Position numbers and translations under genes: made by a program
Assembly (NCBI GenBank): GCA_016650135.1
Contig: JAENWH010000141.1
Span: forward strand, 1 to 5,743
Reading direction: 5' to 3'
DNA length: 5,743 nt
Source of the DNA: Peptostreptococcaceae bacterium
GTDB taxonomy: Bacteria > Bacillota_A > Clostridia > Peptostreptococcales > Anaerovoracaceae
Notes under the pieces: model-generated
Database searches by the model: none
Told to the model about the DNA's origin: nothing
The model's input: only the letters and a program-made list of their open reading frames with translations
In this document: positions 1 through 5,722 of the stretch, in pieces
Numbering within the stretch: the stretch's first letter is position 1
Layout of the letters: every line of letters starts with the position of its first letter

Positions 1-1
1 T

Positions 2-7
2 TATAAT
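2..7 (+). promoter_or_regulatory. Predicted -10 box of the operon promoter
   Basis: A perfect TATAAT lies just inside the window edge. It would place transcription start at about 13-15, inside the operator that follows, leaving a leader of about 45 nt before the first gene. The -35 box would lie outside the window, so the promoter cannot be fully judged. The link to the operator and the strong downstream ribosome-binding site support it. Confidence 0.6.
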
Positions 8-9
8 AA

Positions 10-27
10 TGCGTTAACGTAAACGCA
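10..27. promoter_or_regulatory. LacI/GalR-family operator
   Basis: TGCGTTAACGTAAACGCA is an 18-bp palindrome with 16 of 18 positions symmetric and the central CG typical of LacI/GalR-family operators. It starts 3 bp after the -10 box and covers the predicted start point, the classic position for repression by blocking RNA polymerase. The regulator gene is not in the window and may lie just upstream. By family logic it would release the operator on binding the imported sugar or a breakdown product. The symmetry is seen directly; the identity of the regulator is inferred. Confidence 0.8.
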
Positions 28-59
28 AAAGTATTTATTTCACAACAGGAGGATTTGAA

Positions 60-1361
60 ATGAAAAAGGTAATTAGCAGCATACTCATAATGGCTGTATG
101 CTTGATGGGACTCATGGCAACCGGAAATAAAGAGGTTACTAATAATAGCAAAACGGTAACATTAAGTTTTATGGGATGGGCACAAAGCCCATTAGAAACG
201 CAAGCCGTCAAGGAAGGTATTGCTACTTTCGAAGCTCAAAATCCAAACATAAAGATACAATATACACCGTCAGTAAGTGGCGATGATTATAAAGCAAAAT
301 TACTTTCATCAATTGCAGGAGGAAGTGCTCCTGATGTATTTTTCATTAATGCTAGGGACTATCGTATTTTTGCAGGAAAAGGTGTCCTGTTAGATATCAC
401 AAATCGATTTTTAGAAAACTTTCCCTTAGATGATTTCATAACATCATCAAGAACCATTATGCAAATTGATGGTCACGTTTACGGTATTTCTTCTTGCACT
501 GTTTCACCCATTGTTTTTTATAACAAGGACATTTTTGATAAAAAAGGAATTCCCTACCCTTCTTCCGACCCAAATCATAGCTGGACAATTGACCAATTCA
601 GAGAAACTGCTAAGAAATTGACTGGCGACGGTGTCTTTGGTGTCTATGGTATGGAAACAGTTCAAGATACTTTGTATGCACAGTTGCTATCAGGAGGTGC
701 AAAACCTTTCTCTGATGATTACACGAAATCAACCATAGATTCTCCAGAAACAAGAAAAGTATTGGAAACAATCAAGGCTATTAGAGTCAAAGATGGATCA
801 GCACCTTCAGCAGCAACACTTGATGGCGCTGGAATGAATGCCCAACAAATGCTGATGACTGGCAGAGTAGCTATGCTAGTCGACGGATCCTGGTCATTGC
901 AACAACTTACAACTACGGACTTCAATGTCGGAATAGCTCCGCTCCCTTCTTATGGTAATGTATTGACTACAGGAACAGCACACCTCCATGCTATCTCCGC
1001 TACAACAAATCATCCTGAGGAAGCATGGAAATTCGTTACTTTCCTTTCGGGTATGGATTATCAGGGCAAGCTATCTCAAGAAGGACTTTGGCTACCCAAT
1101 CACTATTCTCTTTGGGCTGATGGAGAAGATGGCATCGACGGTTGGTACGATGAACAACGGTTAGGACCATATTATAAGCAAATGGGTAGCTATTTGCGTG
1201 ATGCAAAGGTTAATCCTGCAGCAATGCAAAAGACATCCAGGTTGTCTGATATACTTAAGGAAGAAACAGACAAATATTTTAAGGAAAACGAGCCGATTGA
1301 TATCATTTTGGCACGTTTGCAAAATCGATCTAATGAAGCCATAGCAGAATCTTTAGAATAA
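60..1361 (+). CDS. CUT1-type ABC transporter sugar-binding protein
   Basis: This is a 433-aa extracellular solute-binding protein of family 1 (SBP_bac_1), which captures an oligosaccharide and delivers it to the permeases encoded next. Residues 1-20 form a signal sequence (MKK, then a hydrophobic run) ending near LMATGNKE. Cys14 (MAVC) is the only possible lipobox cysteine and is atypical, with Val at -1, so lipid anchoring is uncertain. Family features include a first-lobe segment around SAPDVFFINARD (89-100), GRVAMLVDGSW (268-278), IAPLPSYG (292-299) and the C-terminal HPEEAWKFVTFL region (318-329). Length matches the family. The start has an AGGAGG at 47-52, 7 nt upstream. It is the first gene of the operon under the LacI-type operator and is followed by a hairpin that may raise its level over the permeases. 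The ligand cannot be read from sequence; beta-arabino-oligosaccharide is inferred from the GH127 gene. Confidence 0.93.
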   Translation: MKKVISSILIMAVCLMGLMATGNKEVTNNSKTVTLSFMGWAQSPLETQAVKEGIATFEAQNPNIKIQYTPSVSGDDYKAKLLSSIAGGSAPDVFFINARDYRIFAGKGVLLDITNRFLENFPLDDFITSSRTIMQIDGHVYGISSCTVSPIVFYNKDIFDKKGIPYPSSDPNHSWTIDQFRETAKKLTGDGVFGVYGMETVQDTLYAQLLSGGAKPFSDDYTKSTIDSPETRKVLETIKAIRVKDGSAPSAATLDGAGMNAQQMLMTGRVAMLVDGSWSLQQLTTTDFNVGIAPLPSYGNVLTTGTAHLHAISATTNHPEEAWKFVTFLSGMDYQGKLSQEGLWLPNHYSLWADGEDGIDGWYDEQRLGPYYKQMGSYLRDAKVNPAAMQKTSRLSDILKEETDKYFKENEPIDIILARLQNRSNEAIAESLE

Positions 1362-1383
1362 TAATACACACGTATAAAATAGT

Positions 1384-1420
1384 ATGAGGGGAGAAAAACA
1401 CAGGAACTTGCTCTCCTCAT
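1384..1420 (+). other. Intergenic mRNA hairpin between binding protein and permease genes
   Basis: The arms ATGAGGGGAG (1384-1393) and CTCTCCTCAT (1411-1420) pair over 10 bp with one G-U wobble, around a 17-nt loop. It sits 22 nt after the binding-protein stop and ends 10 nt before the next Shine-Dalgarno. No T-run follows, so it is unlikely to be a full terminator. Hairpins in this position in sugar ABC operons (malE-malF is the known case) protect the upstream message from 3' exonucleases and leave more binding protein than permease. That role here is inferred. Confidence 0.6.
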
Positions 1421-1442
1421 CTCTATTAATAGGAAGAATGTT

Positions 1443-2324
1443 ATGACAAGAAAAATCAAATACAAAGACACCCCTTATGCATGGGCAATGATTATGCCGA
1501 ATTTGCTTTTGTTCATTGTTTTCATGCTCTTTCCATTAGTATGGACACTGGTATTAAGTCTCAACAAATACGACATGATTACTCCAATGAAGTTTATTGG
1601 GCTGAAAAATTATGTTGATATGTTCAAGGATCCGATTGCTATGGAATGCTTAAGCAATACTTTAGTGTTTACTATTCTAACTGTTCCCGCATCAATGGTG
1701 ATTTCTCTTTACCTAGCAGTACTCCTTGATACAAACGTAGGGGGAAAACGGTTCTATAGGGGGGCCTATTTTATACCATCGATTACCTCGTGGGTTGTTA
1801 TATCTGTCATTTGGCAATGGCTCTATAATGATGATTTTGGACTTTTTAATTATTTACTATCATTTTTTCAGTTAGGACCCATAAAATGGCTTACCTCAAG
1901 CAAGTTATCGCTTCTGTCGATAGTGTTGGTAAGCATATGGAAGAGCATAGGATACAACATGTTGCTTTTTTTAGCAGGCCTACAAAGCATCTCCAATGTA
2001 TATTATGAAGCAGCAGACTTGGATGGTGTCACTCGGTGGCAAAAATTCAAATATATCACTTTACCACTTCTCTCCCCCACCACTTTCTTCGTATTCATAA
2101 TATCTATTATCAGTTCTTTCCAAGTATTTGACATAGTTGTATTGATGACAAAGGGTGGACCAGCACGATCTTCTTCAGTATTAGTCCATTATTTGTATCA
2201 AAATGCTTTTTCCTACTTCAAGATGGGCTATGCCTCCGCAATAGCATATCTATTGTTCATTATTATCATGATTATAACCATGTTTAATTTGCATTTTGAA
2301 AAGAAAAGCAGAGAAATTTTTTGA
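1443..2324 (+). CDS. ABC sugar transporter permease, MalF/UgpA type
   Basis: This 293-aa inner-membrane protein forms half of the CUT1 translocation channel. About six membrane segments are visible, near residues 14-39, 72-95, 108-127, 156-182, 210-235 and 262-283. The cytoplasmic EAA loop that docks the ATPase runs from E189-A190-A191 through G195 to I205-x-L207-P208. The family's typical FDIVVLMTKGGP stretch is at 229-240. The small-loop, six-segment layout resembles UgpA/LacF rather than the larger enterobacterial MalF. The start is set by AGGAAG at 1431-1436, 6 nt upstream. The gene lies 81 nt after the binding protein, across the hairpin, and 13 nt before the second permease. No ATP-binding subunit is encoded in the window, so a shared MsiK/UgpC-like ATPase from elsewhere is expected. 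Confidence 0.93.
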   Translation: MTRKIKYKDTPYAWAMIMPNLLLFIVFMLFPLVWTLVLSLNKYDMITPMKFIGLKNYVDMFKDPIAMECLSNTLVFTILTVPASMVISLYLAVLLDTNVGGKRFYRGAYFIPSITSWVVISVIWQWLYNDDFGLFNYLLSFFQLGPIKWLTSSKLSLLSIVLVSIWKSIGYNMLLFLAGLQSISNVYYEAADLDGVTRWQKFKYITLPLLSPTTFFVFIISIISSFQVFDIVVLMTKGGPARSSSVLVHYLYQNAFSYFKMGYASAIAYLLFIIIMIITMFNLHFEKKSREIF

Positions 2325-2337
2325 AGGAAAAAATACT

Positions 2338-3165
2338 ATGAAAACCACTCGTACCACAAAAAAGATTTTTATTCATTTCTTTCTGCTTTTTGGAGCAATA
2401 TGTATGTTGCTCCCATTTCTCTGGATGCTTTCCACATCGTTCAAGACAGAAGCAGAAGCTTTCATCTTTCCTCCTGAAGTTTTTGGAAAGACATTGGTTT
2501 GGCAAAACTACTTACGAATTTCAGATCGATTCAACTATTTTCTCTATATGCTGAATAGTATTAAGGTTAGTGCATGGGTAGTTTTTTTCCAACTCTTAAC
2601 TTCATCAATGGCTGGGTATGTATTTGCAAGATTACATTTCAAGGGTCGTGATAAATTATTTCTTATCTATCTCTGTACCATGATGGTACCTGTACAGGTC
2701 ACGGTCATAACAAATTTTATTACAATGATGAAAATCGGTCTGGTAAATACCCATTTCTCATTGATGATTCCCCCTATGGTTTCGGCTTTTGGCACCTTTC
2801 TCATGAGGCAATTTTTTTCGACCCTTCCTTCATCACTTGATGATGCAGCAAGAATTGATGGATGCAACCCCTTTATGATTTTCTTTCGAATCCTTTTGCC
2901 TTTGGCTGGTTCTGCTTTAGCTACATTGGGTATTTTTTGCTTCATGGGAATTTGGAATGATTATTTCACACCACTTATATACATCACTAATTCATTAAAA
3001 TATACACTTCCATTGGGGCTTGCAACAATGAAAGGGATGTATGCCACTAATTGGCCAGTATTGATGGCGGCTTCTTCCATTTCAATCCTGCCAGTTCTTA
3101 TAGCTTTTTTGTTTGCACAAGATGCTTTCGTAAAGGGTATTGCCCTTACGGGATTGAAAAATTAA
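2338..3165 (+). CDS. ABC sugar transporter permease, MalG/UgpE type
   Basis: This 275-aa permease is the second half of the importer channel. Six hydrophobic segments lie near residues 10-31, 73-98, 105-130, 138-158, 185-206 and 238-262. The EAA loop reads D169-A170-A171-R-I-D-G175, continuing to I185-L-L-P188, and is followed by FMGIWNDYFTPLIY (202-215), typical of MalG-like proteins. I chose the ATG at 2338, with AGGA at 2325-2328 nine nt upstream. An in-frame TTG at 2296 would add 14 residues but has no ribosome-binding site and gives a charged extension (KRKAEKFFEGKN). The stop overlaps the Shine-Dalgarno of the first repeat unit, so the gene runs straight into the micro-ORF block. Confidence 0.92.
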   Translation: MKTTRTTKKIFIHFFLLFGAICMLLPFLWMLSTSFKTEAEAFIFPPEVFGKTLVWQNYLRISDRFNYFLYMLNSIKVSAWVVFFQLLTSSMAGYVFARLHFKGRDKLFLIYLCTMMVPVQVTVITNFITMMKIGLVNTHFSLMIPPMVSAFGTFLMRQFFSTLPSSLDDAARIDGCNPFMIFFRILLPLAGSALATLGIFCFMGIWNDYFTPLIYITNSLKYTLPLGLATMKGMYATNWPVLMAASSISILPVLIAFLFAQDAFVKGIALTGLKN

Positions 3166-3177
3166 GGAGGAAATTCA

Positions 3178-3261
3178 ATGAGTCAGGGGGAAAAACCACA
3201 AGTCGCTTTAGTAGAAGTTATTACTTTTATAGAAAAGATTATTAAGGGGGAAATTTTATGA
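3178..3261 (+). CDS. 27-aa micro-ORF, first repeat copy
   Basis: The ORF opens MSQGEKPQVALVEV and continues ITFIEKIIKGEIL. I do not recognise it as a known family. AAGGAGG (3164-3170) lies 7 nt upstream of the ATG, an excellent ribosome-binding site that overlaps the stop codon of the permease gene. Its TGA stop overlaps the ATG of the next micro-ORF as ATGA, the usual arrangement for coupled translation. After the charged, proline-containing start, residues 9-27 alternate hydrophobic and charged positions, which suggests an amphipathic helix. No signal peptide or transmembrane segment is visible. It may be a real small protein or simply a translated leader that carries ribosomes to the enzyme gene. 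The reading frame is certain; expression is inferred from the signals. Confidence 0.55.
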   Translation: MSQGEKPQVALVEVITFIEKIIKGEIL

Positions 3262-3341
3262 ATCAGGGTGAAAAACCACAAGTCGCTTTAGTAGAAGTTA
3301 TTACTTTTATAGAAAAGATTATTAAGGAGGAAATTTTATGA
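3258..3341 (+). CDS. 27-aa micro-ORF, second repeat copy
   Basis: This is a near-identical copy of the preceding micro-ORF, opening MNQGEKPQVALVEV and ending FIEKIIKEEIL. It differs from copy 1 at two residues (S2N and G24E). Its own ribosome-binding site is AAGGGGG (3244-3250), weaker than in the other units, so its translation probably depends on ribosomes finishing copy 1. Its TGA stop overlaps the GH127 start as ATGA. The last codons (AAG GAG GAA ATT TTA TGA) are themselves the Shine-Dalgarno and start region of the enzyme gene, so the peptide's C-terminus is constrained by that signal. No known family recognised. Confidence 0.55.
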   Translation: MNQGEKPQVALVEVITFIEKIIKEEIL

Positions 3342-5323
3342 ATCAGAGTGAAAATATACAGGTTATTTCTTTGCATAATATACAAGTAAAAGATTTGTTC
3401 TGGAAAGGCGCATTGGAAAATGTTCGTAAGAACATGATTCCTTACCAGTGGAGTGCCTTGCATGACAAAGTCAAAGATGCCCCTTCTAGTCATTGTATTG
3501 AGAACTTCAGAATTGCTACAAAAGTCAAGGAAAAAGGTTGTGAAAGCCTACAACCTAGTGAAACTCATTACGGCCATGTTTTTCAAGACAGCGATCTTTA
3601 CAAATGGATTGAGGCTGTTGCATATTCTCTTTGCTGGCATCCCGACGAGAACCTCGAAACTATGGCAGATGAAGCAATAGAACTTATCAAAGGGGCACAA
3701 TTTTCAGATGGATACATCAACACATACTACACCATTACTGGAATGGAAAAACGTTTTACAAATCTCAAGGACAATCATGAACTGTATTGTTTTGGGCATC
3801 TGATTGAAGCAGCTGTAGCCTATCACCAAACAACAGGAAAAGACACGTTTCTGAACATTGCCTCACACTGTGCTGATTGTATAAACCACCATATTGGGCC
3901 TCAAGAAGGAAAGATTCATGGATACCCTGGACATCCAATTTTGGAAATGGCACTCGTAAGATTATATGAAGAGACAAAACAATCCGAATACTTAAAAATG
4001 GCTGAATATTTTGTCAATGAACGAGGCACAGCCCCCTTGTTTTTTGAGCAAGAAACCTCACGGAATGCCAATACTTTCAAATGGGAAAATAGTGCTTTCC
4101 AATACCAATATTATCAGGCAGGTATACCAATCCGAGAACAACATATAGCTGAAGGTCATGCCGTTCGTGCCTTATATCTTTATTCTGGAATGGCTGATGT
4201 AGCACGGCTCCTAAATGATAGAGAATTGGATGCAGTATGCTTGGAATTATGGAACAATGTCGTTGAAAAACAAATGTATATTACAGGAGCAATCGGACAA
4301 TCTGCCTATGGAGAATCTTTTTCCTGTGATTATGATTTGCCAAATGACTTGATATATGGCGAAAGTTGCGCATCAGTCGCAATGGTATTTTTTGCTCAAC
4401 GTATGCTGAAAGGGCATCCTAACAGCTATTTTGCCGATGTATTAGAATTGGAACTCTATAATACGGTCTTGGCAGGAACAGCATTGGATGGTAAATCATT
4501 TTTCTACGTTAATCCTCTAGAAGTAGTTCCAGAGCTATGCGAAAAAGTTGAATCATATCGTCATGTAAAAGTTGTTAGACAAAAATGGTTTGGGTGTGCC
4601 TGTTGTCCCCCAAATCTGGCTAGACTCATTGCATCTGTCGGGACTTATATCCATACGGTACAGGATCTTTCACTATATACGCATCTTTTCATTTCCAGTC
4701 AAGCTGAGGTCATATTTAATAAGGAACAAGTATCGGTCCATATCACAGGAAACTATCCTTGGGAAGGAATTATTCATATTTCTCTATATACACAGGCACC
4801 GATTGCGTTTACGTACTATATCCGAAAGCCATCGTTTTCAGAAACAATGACTGTTTTAATAAACGGAAATCCTGTTGAGAGCATCACCTATAAGGATGGA
4901 TACGCCAAATTAGAACGGGTATGGCAGGATGGAGATGAAATCACCTGTATCCTTGATGTTGTTCCACGAATAATCGAAGCAAATCCAAAGGTTCGAGAAG
5001 ATATAGGCAAGGTTGCTGTAATGCGTGGACCGCTGGTCTATTGTCTTGAACAAGTGGACAATGGCGGAGATCTACATCTCGTAGAACTTCCGACTTCGGC
5101 TAAGTTCACGGAAACTTATGAAGAGAATCTATTGGATGGTGTACTAACATTAACATGTGAAGGAAAAAAAATTTCGCCAGCTGGTTGGACACAAAAGAGC
5201 TTATATAGACCATATACAGACTCTGCTAAAGAATTAGTTTCCTTAACTTGGATTCCCTATTATGCTTGGGACAACCGTACACCAGGTGAGATGAGGGTCT
5301 GGTTACGAAAGCTTGAAGAATGA
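3338..5323 (+). CDS. GH127 beta-L-arabinofuranosidase (DUF1680 family)
   Basis: This 661-aa cytoplasmic enzyme has no signal peptide. It should remove beta-linked L-arabinofuranose from small oligosaccharides with retention of configuration. Its length is close to HypBA1 of Bifidobacterium longum (about 658 aa). The family's zinc-cysteine active site is complete. Glu342 and Cys344 (YGESCAS) with Cys422 and Cys423 (GCACCPPN) match HypBA1 Glu338, Cys340, Cys417 (nucleophile) and Cys418. Glu326 (AYGESF) matches the acid/base Glu322. The conserved DSDLYKWIEAVAYSL (84-98) and NHELYCFGHLIEAAVAYH (146-163) lie in the N-terminal (alpha/alpha)6 barrel, which ends near 435; beta-sandwich domains follow. 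AAGGAGG at 3324-3330, 7 nt upstream, sets the start. The first 13 or so residues precede the usual family start and overlap the partial repeat unit. It is translationally coupled to the micro-ORF upstream and followed by a terminator. Some GH127 members act on other furanosides, so the exact substrate is uncertain. Confidence 0.93.
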   Translation: MNQSENIQVISLHNIQVKDLFWKGALENVRKNMIPYQWSALHDKVKDAPSSHCIENFRIATKVKEKGCESLQPSETHYGHVFQDSDLYKWIEAVAYSLCWHPDENLETMADEAIELIKGAQFSDGYINTYYTITGMEKRFTNLKDNHELYCFGHLIEAAVAYHQTTGKDTFLNIASHCADCINHHIGPQEGKIHGYPGHPILEMALVRLYEETKQSEYLKMAEYFVNERGTAPLFFEQETSRNANTFKWENSAFQYQYYQAGIPIREQHIAEGHAVRALYLYSGMADVARLLNDRELDAVCLELWNNVVEKQMYITGAIGQSAYGESFSCDYDLPNDLIYGESCASVAMVFFAQRMLKGHPNSYFADVLELELYNTVLAGTALDGKSFFYVNPLEVVPELCEKVESYRHVKVVRQKWFGCACCPPNLARLIASVGTYIHTVQDLSLYTHLFISSQAEVIFNKEQVSVHITGNYPWEGIIHISLYTQAPIAFTYYIRKPSFSETMTVLINGNPVESITYKDGYAKLERVWQDGDEITCILDVVPRIIEANPKVREDIGKVAVMRGPLVYCLEQVDNGGDLHLVELPTSAKFTETYEENLLDGVLTLTCEGKKISPAGWTQKSLYRPYTDSAKELVSLTWIPYYAWDNRTPGEMRVWLRKLEE

Positions 5324-5341
5324 TGCGTATTACACAACTTG

Positions 5342-5376
5342 ACTTGGGAGATGGAAAAAGCATCTCCCAAGTTTCT
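5342..5376 (+). terminator. Rho-independent terminator of the operon
   Basis: ACTTGGGAGATG (5342-5353) and CATCTCCCAAGT (5361-5372) form a perfect 12-bp stem with a 7-nt A-rich loop, starting 18 nt after the GH127 stop. The T-run after it is short (TTTCT including the last stem base), so termination may be partial. It closes the operon and separates it from the mobile-element remnants. Confidence 0.85.
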
Positions 5377-5402
5377 ACCAGTCGTGGTATAATTATGCAT
5401 AA

Positions 5403-5621
5403 GGGAAATTTTTATGCATGTTAAAACGTTGGATACTAGGTACGCACCAAGGCTCAATAGATCATGACCATCTGCAAGCATACTTAGAAGAGTTTACTTT
5501 TAGATTTAACAGGCAGAAATCTCGAAGACGCAGACTTGTTTTCCGAAGACTTCTCGAATAATTTATTATTACAGGACCGATTACAGAGAAAGATGTAACA
5601 CATGGTTACGATTGGAGTTAA
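5403..5621 (+). pseudogene. IS1595-family transposase, degenerate C-terminal fragment
   Basis: Reading from 5418 gives MLKRWILGTHQG, then DHLQAYLEEFTFRFNR and SRRRRLVFRRLLE. This is the characteristic C-terminal signature of IS1595-family DDE transposases (LGTHxG, then EFxFRFNRRxS). TAA at 5559 interrupts it. The same frame continues as FIITGPITEKDVTHGYDWS to a TAA at 5619, which resembles the natural tail of the family, so the first stop is probably a CAA (Gln) to TAA change. In the same frame a TAA at 5400 bounds it upstream, and nothing resembling the catalytic domain is visible between there and the terminator. About 66 residues of a roughly 250-330-aa protein remain, so it cannot be active. 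Confidence 0.8.
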
Positions 5622-5688
5622 TGGGGATTATATTTTGCAAACCTATACATCTCGATTTTTAATCTAGGGGGGTGTAATTCCCCGCCCC

Positions 5689-5716
5689 TTGGGGCGAAAA
5701 GAGAATGTGGTATACT
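5689..5716 (+). promoter_or_regulatory. Candidate promoter of the IS200-like transposase
   Basis: An extended -10, TG-G-TATACT (TG at 5708-5709, hexamer 5711-5716), is preceded at a 16-nt spacing by TTGGGG (5689-5694), a weak -35 inside the hairpin. The predicted start falls at or next to the ATG at 5723, so the transcript would have almost no leader. Low transposase output is typical of IS200-type elements. Confidence 0.35.
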
Positions 5717-5722
5717 AGGGAG

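Larger units (their letters stand above)
3161..3354 (+). repeat. 80-bp tandem repeat, two full units plus a partial third
   Basis: Unit 1 is 3161-3240, unit 2 is 3241-3320, and a partial third unit is 3321-3354. Units 1 and 2 differ at five positions (8, 16, 17, 22 and 29 of the unit) and are identical over their last 51 bp. Unit 3 matches unit 2 at 32 of the first 34 bases, then diverges into GH127 coding sequence. Each unit opens with a ribosome-binding site (AAGGAGG, AAGGGGG, AAGGAGG) 7 nt before an ATG, so the repeat multiplies translation starts. Each full unit also holds a small AT-rich inverted repeat, CTTTT-ATAG-AAAAG (3225-3238 and 3305-3318). The recent-looking identity suggests duplication by slippage or unequal recombination, and copy number could vary between strains. 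Confidence 0.95.

Noticed and set aside
1190..1471. A 93-codon minus-strand frame over the end of the binding protein and the intergenic hairpin.
   Set aside because: It is antisense to a confident gene and matches no family I know. The same reasoning excludes the other minus-strand frames in the window.
2296..2337. In-frame TTG at 2296 as an earlier start for the second permease.
   Set aside because: It lies inside the first permease gene, has no Shine-Dalgarno and adds a highly charged stretch. ATG 2338 has AGGA upstream and starts where the family usually does.
3051..3245. A 64-codon + strand frame overlapping the end of the second permease and the first repeat unit.
   Set aside because: It is mostly out of frame within a clear permease gene, its composition is unlike a real protein, and no ribosome-binding site supports it.
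3161..3354. The tandem repeat as a CRISPR array.
   Set aside because: Units are contiguous with no unique spacers, and their content is ribosome-binding sites and ORFs.
4804..4814. TGCGTTTACGT matches 11 nt of the reverse complement of the promoter operator, so it might be an auxiliary operator.
   Set aside because: Only one half-site is present, with no symmetric partner (ACTATAT follows), and it lies inside well-conserved GH127 coding sequence. Chance similarity is the simpler reading.
5388..5393. TGG-TATAAT, an extended -10 just after the operon terminator.
   Set aside because: No acceptable -35 lies 16-18 nt upstream, and the only frame it could drive is a broken transposase fragment.
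5595..5609. GTAAC-acatg-GTTAC inverted repeat.
   Set aside because: The stem is only 5 bp and lies in the readable transposase tail (VTHGY), so it is probably chance.
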